Shown: piece after piece, positions 12,352 to 19,523 of the stretch
Layout of the letters: every line of letters begins with the position of its first letter
Position numbering within the stretch: the first letter of the stretch is position 1
Virus record (IMG/VR): IMGVR_UViG_3300005839_000006
Span: 1 to 22,021 of that record
Source: a virus
DNA length: 22,021 nt
Reading direction: 5' to 3' (one strand)
Notes under the pieces: generated by a model
Seen by the model: the letters and a program-made list of their open reading frames with translations, nothing else
The model's database searches: none
What the model was told of the DNA's origin: nothing
Position numbers and translations under genes: made by a program

Positions 12352-14238
12352 ATGAGAATAAACTGGAAATTTTGGCAACAACCAAAGGCCCCGGTAAGGG
12401 AAAAGGAGCTTTCTGGCTCTGAATTTTGGACGCTCCTGAGGTCTCTCCGTAGTCTCAGTGTAGACACGAATATTACCGGGTGGGTCTTTGCATGTTTAAA
12501 CCGGATTAGCCAAGATATAGAAACCGCAATCATAGAGGTCTATGACGGCGAAAGACCCATCCAGCATAAGCTCACTGATTATCTCATAACTCCCAATCCT
12601 TACAACCTGAGGGAATTCCTATACCAGACCACATGGCTTCTAGAAACTGAGGGCCGTGCAGTCTGGTGGCTCACAGACGAATACATGATACCCCTGCCCG
12701 GGGCACAGCCGGTTCTTTCTCGCGAGGGTTCGGCCAGGATAGTGGGCTACAGGACAGGGACTCTCCAGCTGGGTCTTGATAGCCTTCTCGTTATAGCCCG
12801 TTATCATCCCGGCGATCCTACGAGGACTATTTCCCCTATGCAGGCCCTCCAAGATGTTGTGGAGGCCGATAAACTCTCATGGCAGTGGACAAAGTCAATC
12901 CTGGAAAAGTGGTGGCACATCCAATACGGCGTGAGAATTCCCTCTGAGATTACGGGCATGGAGATAGATAAACTCATAGAGGAGCTCAAGGTTCTCCACG
13001 AGGGCCCCGCGAATGCTGGCCGACCGGCTATTTTACCCCCTGGGACTGAGATGATTTCCCTGTCCAGTCTTAATCCCGGCGAAATGGCCGGGAAAATGCC
13101 CTATGACCCCGTGCGGGACAGAATCTTAGGAGTGTTTGGTGTCCCGGCCTCAATTCTGGGGCTTGTAAAGGATGTTAATCGGGCCAACGCTGAGGCCAAC
13201 CGGCAGGTTTACCGCGAGAATGTTATAGCTCCTATTCTTACACTCATAGCTGAGGCTCTCACGAACATAACGCCCCGGTTTGGAAGGCCGGCACAGGTTT
13301 ATCTGACTTTGCCAGTCTCGCCCGATCCGGACGCTATCCGTGAAAACATCCTCTCTCTGACCGAAAAGGACATTATTACGATTAACGAGGCCAGGCGAGA
13401 GCTGGGATATGATGAGGTGGAGTGGGGCAATATTCCCCTAAGTGTATTAAGAATACTGACACAGCAAGGATTCTACACTCCACAGCTAGGAAAGTCTCTC
13501 AAGAAGAAAGCCCTCACTAAGGCCACATATAGGAGAGAGGCTCTTAAAGTAAAGCGAAAGCTAGAAAGCCAGGGCAAGGTGGCTTACGGGGCCGTCATAG
13601 GAGAATTCATATCACACATAGAAGGAATCCCCTATGCGGACATGCGGAGAAAAGCCCGTGAGGTCATAGCCGAGATGAGAAGTCAAAAACCCGGGTTTAG
13701 ACCCGTGGCCCTCTTACATCAACGAGCTTATGCGTCCGGCATGGGCTTTGGGTTTGCTCAGACGGGGAAACACCTCCCAGATTGGGAGATTGAATTCAAA
13801 CAGACTGAGCGTGTTATGGAGGTAAGCTTCCAACGCGCTGAGAGAAGCTATGCCCTTATGCTTGATGCGCTTGAGCGTGAGATAGTAGAGGAATTCCCAG
13901 AGGGTCTTACCGATGAGGAATTTGCAGATTGGCTCGCTCAACGCTATGATTTGCTCTATAACAGGACAGTCATAGCCGCGGCAAGGCTCTCAGTAACTAG
14001 CGAATTTGCTGACGGCCAGATAGGAGCCTTTGCTGAACAAAATATTGCAAACAAAATCTGGCTCACAACCGGAGACGATAAGGTTCGTGATACCCACCGG
14101 GAAATGGAGGGGGTTTCGGTTCCTTTGACAGAGGACTTTGTTCTCCCGTCCGGGGCGCAGGGGCCAGGCCCCGGGCTTCTGGACGATGATGATGAGAACT
14201 GGAATTGCCGTTGTATCTTGGCCCCGGAGGTAAGATAG
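12352..14238 (+). CDS. Portal protein fused to a MuF-type head protein
   Basis: Residues about 1-350 match HK97-type portals: DTNITGWVFACLNRISQDI, LITPNPYN, a GTEMISLSSLNP strand, FGVPASILGL and NRANAEANRQVYRENVIAPIL. Residues about 380-628 are a SPP1 gp7/Mu F-type domain: helical ARLSVTSEFADGQ, then WLTTGDDKVRDTHREMEG at about 570, and the final NWNCRC near 616. The portal is the twelve-fold DNA gate at one capsid vertex; MuF proteins are minor capsid components, some ejected with DNA. Usually two genes, here one frame. No good ribosome site precedes ATG 12352, and 40 bases separate it from the HTH gene. Confidence 0.88.
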   Translation: MRINWKFWQQPKAPVREKELSGSEFWTLLRSLRSLSVDTNITGWVFACLNRISQDIETAIIEVYDGERPIQHKLTDYLITPNPYNLREFLYQTTWLLETEGRAVWWLTDEYMIPLPGAQPVLSREGSARIVGYRTGTLQLGLDSLLVIARYHPGDPTRTISPMQALQDVVEADKLSWQWTKSILEKWWHIQYGVRIPSEITGMEIDKLIEELKVLHEGPANAGRPAILPPGTEMISLSSLNPGEMAGKMPYDPVRDRILGVFGVPASILGLVKDVNRANAEANRQVYRENVIAPILTLIAEALTNITPRFGRPAQVYLTLPVSPDPDAIRENILSLTEKDIITINEARRELGYDEVEWGNIPLSVLRILTQQGFYTPQLGKSLKKKALTKATYRREALKVKRKLESQGKVAYGAVIGEFISHIEGIPYADMRRKAREVIAEMRSQKPGFRPVALLHQRAYASGMGFGFAQTGKHLPDWEIEFKQTERVMEVSFQRAERSYALMLDALEREIVEEFPEGLTDEEFADWLAQRYDLLYNRTVIAAARLSVTSEFADGQIGAFAEQNIANKIWLTTGDDKVRDTHREMEGVSVPLTEDFVLPSGAQGPGPGLLDDDDENWNCRCILAPEVR

Positions 14239-14240
14239 CT

Positions 14241-15155
14241 ATGACAGAGATCATAAGAAAAACCTGGTTGGCTACGATAAAGGCCATGCAAGGAGAGGAC
14301 GAGGGAATAGTGGAGGCCATTATCTCCACGGGAAATCCAGACCGACAAGGGGATATAGTTGTCCCCTCTGGCCTCAGGTATCAGACCCTTCCCCCTGTTT
14401 TAACTGACCACAGGTATGAGGCCAGGAATGTCGTGGGCCGCGTCAAGGAGATAACCGCGACTGAGAACACCGTGAGGGCCACGATCCTGTGGGATATGGC
14501 CGATCCTGAGGCCAAACTCCTATACGACAAAATCCAGAGGGGGTTCGTAAATAGCTTCAGTATAGGCTTTATCCCCCTCAAGTGGGAACCGCGTGAGAGC
14601 GGGGGCTACATATATCGCGAATGGGAGCTCATAGAGGTCTCAGTTGTAGCCGTTCCCGCGAACAGAGAGGCCATGACCATATCCGTTCGTTCCGTTGTGC
14701 CATTCCAGGATTTGCCTCTGGACATGGAGAGGAGTTGGGACGCGGCCGCGGCAAGAGCCCGTGTGGCTAAGTGGGCAGGCGGGCCCGATAAAGAGACGAT
14801 AGATTGGGGGAAATATCGGAAAGCTTTTGTGTGGTATGACGAGGAAAACCCCGATAATTACGGTTCCTATAAGCTTCCCATAGCGGATGTTGTTGATGGC
14901 CGTCTTACCGCTATCTGGCGGGGAATCGTGGCCGCTATGGCGACCCTTCTAGGAGCCAGAGGAGGGGTTGACATCCCAGAAAAAGACCGTGAGAAGGTCT
15001 ATAACCACCTGGTAAAATATTATCGGAAAGCTGACCGCGAACCCCCTGAGTTCCATGAGCTTTCCATAGAGGAGCTTGAGAATAAAACCTGTAGCTCATT
15101 CCAGGAGCTAGAGGATGTTATTACCATGTTGGAGGTGCTTCATGGTCAGGTATAA
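14241..15155 (+). CDS. HK97-family prohead protease with C-terminal extra domain
   Basis: GGAGGT (14226-14231) supports ATG 14241 over the longer frame. The 304-residue protein has the protease marks DRQGDIV (34-40), His57 in VLTDHRYEARNVVGRV, SFSIGF with probable nucleophile Ser107, and ELIEVSVVAVPAN (129-141). It trims the capsid protein and itself during head maturation. Residues about 160-275 form a second domain starting WDAAAARARVAKWAGG and including SYKLPIADVVDGRLTAIWRGI; I recall similar domains joined to phage prohead proteases, function unclear. It overlaps the portal gene's end by none and the next gene by 14 bases. Confidence 0.85.
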   Translation: MTEIIRKTWLATIKAMQGEDEGIVEAIISTGNPDRQGDIVVPSGLRYQTLPPVLTDHRYEARNVVGRVKEITATENTVRATILWDMADPEAKLLYDKIQRGFVNSFSIGFIPLKWEPRESGGYIYREWELIEVSVVAVPANREAMTISVRSVVPFQDLPLDMERSWDAAAARARVAKWAGGPDKETIDWGKYRKAFVWYDEENPDNYGSYKLPIADVVDGRLTAIWRGIVAAMATLLGARGGVDIPEKDREKVYNHLVKYYRKADREPPEFHELSIEELENKTCSSFQELEDVITMLEVLHGQV

Positions 15156-15396
15156 ATCCCCATTCCCCACACTGACCCCATGGGGTTGGGTTAAAGACGG
15201 CGATGAGCTTACCCAGGAGCAGGTCAAGTGGCTCCAGGATAGGGGCTTTGCAAACAGGATAGAAGAGGAAATCATCCTCACTAAGACAGAGGAAACAACC
15301 GAGAGAAAACCCTCTAAAACAAAAACAAAAAACAAAGGAGGTAGACATGACAAACGAGGGAATGAGTGTCAAAGAGGCACTCACGAAAATAGCTGA
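15142..15396 (+). CDS. Small protein between protease and capsid genes
   Basis: GGAGGTG before ATG 15142 gives an 84-residue product: an N-terminal aromatic, proline-rich part (YKSPFPTLTPWGWVKDG), a short LTQEQVKWLQDRGFANRI helix, then a Lys/Thr/Glu-rich tail. The frame ends 50 bases inside the capsid gene, so the last residues follow from overlap. The middle resembles small phage head proteins with a helix-hairpin segment that accompany capsid operons. No family is assigned. Confidence 0.55.
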   Translation: MVRYKSPFPTLTPWGWVKDGDELTQEQVKWLQDRGFANRIEEEIILTKTEETTERKPSKTKTKNKGGRHDKRGNECQRGTHENS

Positions 15397-16513
15397 GGCC
15401 TCAGAAGGCCTCACAAAGGCGACTGAGGCTCTGGCCCAGACAGCTGAGGGCCTCGTGAAGGTAGCTGAGACCAAACCTCAGTCGGCGGCGATACCGGTCG
15501 TGAAGGCGGTTCCAGCTGATCCTATGGCTCTGTGGGTTGCGGCCCACATAGCGGCCAAAGGAAAGGATATGGGCGTTGCGGGGACTGAGGCCTATCAGCA
15601 GGCCATAAGCCTTGCAAAAGCCCATCTCGGTGAGGCAGTCGTCCAGAAGGCCCTCACTAGCTCAGAGGTTCCTTTCTTGCCCGTGGACATCGTGGCCGAG
15701 GTGGAGGCGGCATTCAACGCCATGGTTGTGGGGAGAAGGATATTCCGCACGATTCGTTCCGCAACCAAAACCGGAAAATACCCCCTGGCCGGGGCCGCAA
15801 CGGCCTATGTAGCTACAGAGGGGCAGGCTCCTGCGAGCGAAAGTGAACCCACGCTAGGTTCGGCGAACTGGGAGATTTGCTATGTCGTTGCGCCTCTCAC
15901 TATCACCTATGAAGCCGCGAACGACTTTGCGATCCTCCAATCCAGCATAACCAACATCCTCTTACAGGCTTTGGGTGAGAAAGAGGACGAGCTCTTTCTC
16001 ACCGGGTCAGGCACGGGCCAACCCCTGGGGATTTATACGGCTCTCAACGCGGCCGCAGACCTCTTGGACGGGACGAACAAAGGCCTGGGCGCTCTCATTA
16101 CGATCTGGAACCAGCTCAAAGAGCCCTACAAGGCCGACGCGGTCTGGTTCATGAACGCCGCGACCTTAACCAAGCTCCAACGCCAGGAAACATCCTCGGC
16201 TGGCTTCTACATGGGCACGCTGACGGACGGCTTTAGGAGCATGCTTTTCGGACGGCCTATCTATGTGAGTCCGGCCCTGGCCGATAATGTGGTTCTTGTT
16301 GGTTCGGCCAACAAGTATGTCATCATAGACAAGCTTAATGCCGCGACAGGAACACGCGAGCTCTACATAGACGCGACGCGTGAAGGTAAAACCCTCCTTT
16401 CTACGAGGAGCATATACCTCATGCTCGCAGACGGAATAGGTGGTATACCCCTCTATTCCTCTAGCCTCAACCTCAAGACCTGGCGTGGCATTACAAACTT
16501 CCTGACTCCATAA
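15347..16513 (+). CDS. Major capsid protein, HK97 fold
   Basis: The 388-residue protein has the usual HK97-family layout. Residues about 5-50 are a predicted coiled-coil delta domain (VKEALTKIAEASEGLTKATEALAQ), and the mature shell probably starts near 105-120 after the protease cut. FLTGSGTGQPLGI at about 215-227 is the most typical capsid motif, and GTLTDGFRSMLFGRPIYVSPAL near 285 is the P-domain loop before the C-terminal strands. It assembles the icosahedral head. AAAGGAGGT precedes ATG 15347. Perfect hairpins lie early in the gene (15394-15401 with 15406-15413). Confidence 0.93.
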   Translation: MTNEGMSVKEALTKIAEASEGLTKATEALAQTAEGLVKVAETKPQSAAIPVVKAVPADPMALWVAAHIAAKGKDMGVAGTEAYQQAISLAKAHLGEAVVQKALTSSEVPFLPVDIVAEVEAAFNAMVVGRRIFRTIRSATKTGKYPLAGAATAYVATEGQAPASESEPTLGSANWEICYVVAPLTITYEAANDFAILQSSITNILLQALGEKEDELFLTGSGTGQPLGIYTALNAAADLLDGTNKGLGALITIWNQLKEPYKADAVWFMNAATLTKLQRQETSSAGFYMGTLTDGFRSMLFGRPIYVSPALADNVVLVGSANKYVIIDKLNAATGTRELYIDATREGKTLLSTRSIYLMLADGIGGIPLYSSSLNLKTWRGITNFLTP

Positions 16514-16515
16514 GT

Positions 16516-17049
16516 ATGGCCTATACGGGCATAAACGAGGTAAAGGCGGTTCTGACACGGCGAGGCGAGGAGCTCCGGTGGTCTGATACGGACATAGAGA
16601 ACGCGATAGACCTTGCCGAGCGGATAATCAATGCTTACTGCGGCCGACATTTCTATGACGAGGCCACAACTGAGATACACATGCCCTATAATGGCCTTGT
16701 AATCCTGGATTGCTGGCCGATAATGCGCATGATTTCCGTGAAGGACGCCGAGACCGGGGATGATATAGACTACACGATCCGCTCAGCTGAGCTAGGCCAC
16801 ATGTGGGTTTCTTCTGACAGCTTTGTAAAGATAACCTATACCTACAACGACCCCAGTAATCCTGTCCCGGCCGATGTAGCGCGTGTGGCCGCGGAAACCG
16901 CCGCCAATATCCTCACTCTAGCCCATGAAGCCTACACAGATCTTAGGTTGGGTGATATAGACATGGCAGGCCCGGAGGGGGGACGATACCTTACATCCTC
17001 TCTCCGGGCCATTCTCACGCGGTATAGGTGTGTAGGGATTCCGCGATGA
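16516..17049 (+). CDS. Head-tail connector, HK97 gp6-like adaptor
   Basis: The 177-residue product follows the capsid gene by 2 bases. Its N-terminal helices (DTDIENAIDLAERIINAYCGRHFYD), the strand block with LDCWPIMRMISVKDAETGDD, and a C-terminal helix (PADVARVAAETAANILTLAHEAY) match the gp6/gp15 adaptor layout. Such proteins ring the portal and form the first joint for the tail. There is no clear ribosome site, so translation is probably coupled to the capsid gene. Confidence 0.75.
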   Translation: MAYTGINEVKAVLTRRGEELRWSDTDIENAIDLAERIINAYCGRHFYDEATTEIHMPYNGLVILDCWPIMRMISVKDAETGDDIDYTIRSAELGHMWVSSDSFVKITYTYNDPSNPVPADVARVAAETAANILTLAHEAYTDLRLGDIDMAGPEGGRYLTSSLRAILTRYRCVGIPR

Positions 17050-17378
17050 TCTGGACAAATAGGCTCGTGGAGCTGGCCCTCTTAGGGGAACGAGACAGAG
17101 CCGGGGCCGATAAGAAGGTCTTTATCCGCGGGGTAAGCCACAGGTGTTCTGTGGTTCACGATCAGACCCTGTGGAAAGCCACCATAGCCGGGCCTGAGGA
17201 GGCCGATGTCCCTGTGATAGTATGTCCTATCGTCCCGGCCACGGATTGGATTGAATTTCCCGCGGGCTCCGGGGAGGCCTATCACATCACGAGCCGGCGT
17301 GTTGCCTCGCATGGTTGTCAACACCTGGTTTTCCTGGGTCTGACCAAGCTCATAGGAGCTGAGGTGAGAGATGCTTGA
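17046..17378 (+). CDS. Probable head-closure (stopper) protein
   Basis: The start ATG 17046 overlaps the adaptor stop (ATGA). The 110-residue product looks beta-rich (KVFIRGVSHRCSVV, DVPVIVCPIVPATDWIEFP, HLVFLGLTKLIGAEV), as expected for a stopper that seals the filled head. The assignment is from position after the adaptor and size; no firm motif is visible. Confidence 0.5.
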   Translation: MIWTNRLVELALLGERDRAGADKKVFIRGVSHRCSVVHDQTLWKATIAGPEEADVPVIVCPIVPATDWIEFPAGSGEAYHITSRRVASHGCQHLVFLGLTKLIGAEVRDA

Positions 17379-17742
17379 GGCGGTAAGGGACATAGTAAAT
17401 GGTCTGGCCTCTGAGGGGATAAATGTATATCCCTCAGAGGGGGCCATATCCGAGCCTGGCCAGACACGGATCATCTACACACCGCGGTTAGTTGTCCAAA
17501 CCTGGGACTACCCTTATGTGCGTGGGATTCTGACAATGACCTTCACGATCATATCCTATACACCTGACAGAGAAGATAGCCTATATGAGGCCACGGATAG
17601 CCTCATAAATGCCCTCAATGATAAGTGGGGCAACCGCGTGAGAGCCTATGTAGAAGCTGTATATGCTGATGAGGCCACTCTGAGAGCCGATGTAATTGCT
17701 GAGTGGCCCGTCATAACAAACCAGCAAAAGGAGAACCCATGA
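17371..17742 (+). CDS. Probable tail terminator or completion protein
   Basis: The 123-residue product begins with a helix (LEAVRDIVNGLASEG), then strands and a helix (REDSLYEATDSLINALNDKWG), followed by a last strand region. This helix-strand pattern and the position before the tail-tube gene fit tail terminators (lambda gpU, HK97 gp10 neighbours) that cap the tail. The start lies 8 bases inside the previous gene. A nested inverted repeat is in its early codons: 17402-17409 with 17458-17465, and inside it 17408-17417 with 17431-17440. Confidence 0.55.
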   Translation: MLEAVRDIVNGLASEGINVYPSEGAISEPGQTRIIYTPRLVVQTWDYPYVRGILTMTFTIISYTPDREDSLYEATDSLINALNDKWGNRVRAYVEAVYADEATLRADVIAEWPVITNQQKENP

Positions 17743-18521
17743 AGAAGACTATACTTTCGGGGGGTGCTGGAACGGCTTACCTGGCCGTGGCTGGCCACAA
17801 CGACCCCGTTGAGATACAGCTGGATGAGGTTTCTGTCATTCTCCATGACGACACGACAGAAATCCGCAACGACTTTCTCCGTCAACCTGTCCAGCTCAAG
17901 ATAGGAGATCGCAAAGCCACGATCCGTGCAAGGGTTACGGCCCTTGTGGACGGCGAGCCAATCTGGAACCTGTTTGGCCTGGAGCAGGCGACCGGAATCA
18001 TAGCCCGTAAACGCTACCAGCAAAAGCTTACGATCCCAAGTCAACCCCCCTATACCCTCACTCTTACCCCGGAGACGGGCTATGACATAGACTATGACGC
18101 TCTCGTGGTCATAGATTACAACGGCGATACACCCTCAGGGGCGCAATATGACCGCGTGAGCGGCAGTCCCGCCACCGGTGAGTATGTTGTGGATGAGGGC
18201 ACTGATACTCTCACTTTCTCGTCCGCAGATGCCGGCAAGGTAATCTTGGTGCGGTATCTAGAGACCAAATCCGGGACTTACTATGCTTATGGCGAGGGTT
18301 ATAGGAGGTGTGTCCGGATAGAAGCCGCGTTCCCGGTTCTCAGTGAGTTCGGTTGCCCGGGCGCGCTGAACACCTATCTGGCCGTTGTTGTTCCGCGTGC
18401 CGTTCCTGTCTCTGACTATCAGATTACGGGTTCGCGAGAGGCCGCAACCCTAGACATAGAGTTCACGGCTCTTGCCGATCCGGACGGTGTGGCGATTCTC
18501 ATCTCACCCCTGAGCGAGTAG
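17739..18521 (+). CDS. Major tail (tube) protein
   Basis: ATG 17739 behind AAGGAG overlaps the previous stop. The 260-residue product is beta-rich, with repeated strand-turn patterns (VILHDDTTEIRNDFLRQPVQLKIGDRKATIRARVTAL) and an ending in EFTALADPDGVAILISPLSE. Place between the terminator-type gene and the tail chaperones, size and fold suggest the tube monomer that stacks around the tape measure. A middle insert (residues 105-190, TPETGYDIDYDALVVIDYNGDTPSG) may be a surface domain, though this is unproved. Confidence 0.75.
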   Translation: MKKTILSGGAGTAYLAVAGHNDPVEIQLDEVSVILHDDTTEIRNDFLRQPVQLKIGDRKATIRARVTALVDGEPIWNLFGLEQATGIIARKRYQQKLTIPSQPPYTLTLTPETGYDIDYDALVVIDYNGDTPSGAQYDRVSGSPATGEYVVDEGTDTLTFSSADAGKVILVRYLETKSGTYYAYGEGYRRCVRIEAAFPVLSEFGCPGALNTYLAVVVPRAVPVSDYQITGSREAATLDIEFTALADPDGVAILISPLSE

Positions 18522-18525
18522 TGCT

Positions 18526-18984
18526 ATGGCCGATCTCAAAGAGGCCGCCAAAAGAGCGGCCTCAAGACGACAAGAGAAAGACAAACGAGACCTGATCCTA
18601 GCCCTGGATTGCTGGGATGGCCAGGTGTATAGGATAGGCCCCCTTATCCTCAAGCCTCCTACCATGCTTTCGCTCCTCATTCTAGAGGAGCTGGGGGGTT
18701 TGGAGGCCTTACTGGCGGCTAAGGTCTCGTTAAGTGCTGTCCTCAGGGTTCTCGTTGTTGTAGAGCTTACCTCAGGGGACGAGGATAAGCTCTCAGGTCT
18801 GACAACTGAGGAACGAAAAGCCACAATAGAGGCACGAATACGAGAGATAGCGAATCAGATACCTCTTCATGAAGCTCCTAAGTTCATAGAGCAAGCCCTC
18901 GGGGTCATAGGCCATATGCTCACACCACCTGAGGAGGCTCGTGGTAAAGGAGGTGATAGTGTTCCCTTTCCCACGCCTAAGTAG
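18526..18984 (+). CDS. Tail assembly chaperone, first frame (gpG-like)
   Basis: The 152-residue product starts with a basic helix (LKEAAKRAASRRQEKDKRD), then a small beta part (LILALDCWDGQVYRIGPLILKPPTM) and helices, ending in a Pro/Gly-rich tail. This matches chaperones that coat the tape measure before tube assembly. Size and position just before the tape measure agree. Its last 26 bases overlap a second frame. A perfect 8-bp hairpin (18541-18548 with 18556-18563) lies at the start. Confidence 0.7.
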   Translation: MADLKEAAKRAASRRQEKDKRDLILALDCWDGQVYRIGPLILKPPTMLSLLILEELGGLEALLAAKVSLSAVLRVLVVVELTSGDEDKLSGLTTEERKATIEARIREIANQIPLHEAPKFIEQALGVIGHMLTPPEEARGKGGDSVPFPTPK

Positions 18985-19105
18985 CCTAGGCCATGTAGCC
19001 CGTGCCTTGAAAATGAGACCGCGAGATGTCTTGCACTTGAGGCTCTCAGAGGTTTGGGCCATAGCCCTTGCAGGCCAGTCCCTAGAGGAGGTGCTGGATG
19101 CCTAG
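18959..19105 (+). CDS. Tail assembly chaperone, second frame (gpT-like)
   Basis: This 48-codon frame starts at GTG 18959, with AAAGGAGGT (18946-18954) 4 bases before it. It encodes a helical product whose core RPRDVLHLRLSEVWAIALAG resembles the short second chaperone segment of many siphoviruses. It lies in the +1 frame relative to the first chaperone. It may be translated separately, or joined by +1 frameshifting near CCC-TTT-CCC (18964-18972), where a Pro tRNA on CCC could slip to CCT. Its stop overlaps the next start by 8 bases. Confidence 0.6.
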   Translation: MFPFPRLSSLGHVARALKMRPRDVLHLRLSEVWAIALAGQSLEEVLDA

Positions 19106-19523
19106 TTTCCAGTTTCTCCCCTGGGGTGTGGAGCATGAGATAAACCGCCTTCTCCTTGCTGTGGCCAGAAGGGGGGTTGAAGAGGCCAGGCGCTTGGCTC
19201 CTAAGGACACAGGCCGCCTAGCCGCGTCTATCAGGGCCGATGAAGGCGACAGGAGAACGGCACGGATCTATATGACATATTACACCTGGTATCAAGAAGA
19301 GGGGACTGGTTTATATGGCCCACGGAGAGCTTACATCTATCCTCGCTATGCTAGGTATCTCGTATGGCGAGTGCGTGAGAAGGACATAGCCTGGGGAAAA
19401 TATCCCGGCCACCGGGCCGGGGATATTATCCGTGCCAGGCGTGTCCGGGGCGTCCCGGGCAGGAAATTTATTTATCGCGGCCTCCAAATAGCGGTCAGGG
19501 CCATGAAATCTAGGAGACCCTAA
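19098..19523 (+). CDS. HK97 gp10-like neck/tail component
   Basis: The 141-residue basic protein has the family hallmark LAPKDTGRLAASI (about 35-47), after a helix that starts with LLLAVARRGVEEARR, and a beta-rich remainder with TWYQEEGTG and a Tyr/Arg-rich stretch. Such proteins belong to the head-tail neck. ATG 19098 follows GAGGAGGTG. Here the gene sits between the chaperone and tape measure genes rather than in the connector block. A 12-bp stem with one bulge (19399-19410 with 19415-19427) encodes part of it. Confidence 0.75.
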   Translation: MPSFQFLPWGVEHEINRLLLAVARRGVEEARRLAPKDTGRLAASIRADEGDRRTARIYMTYYTWYQEEGTGLYGPRRAYIYPRYARYLVWRVREKDIAWGKYPGHRAGDIIRARRVRGVPGRKFIYRGLQIAVRAMKSRRP

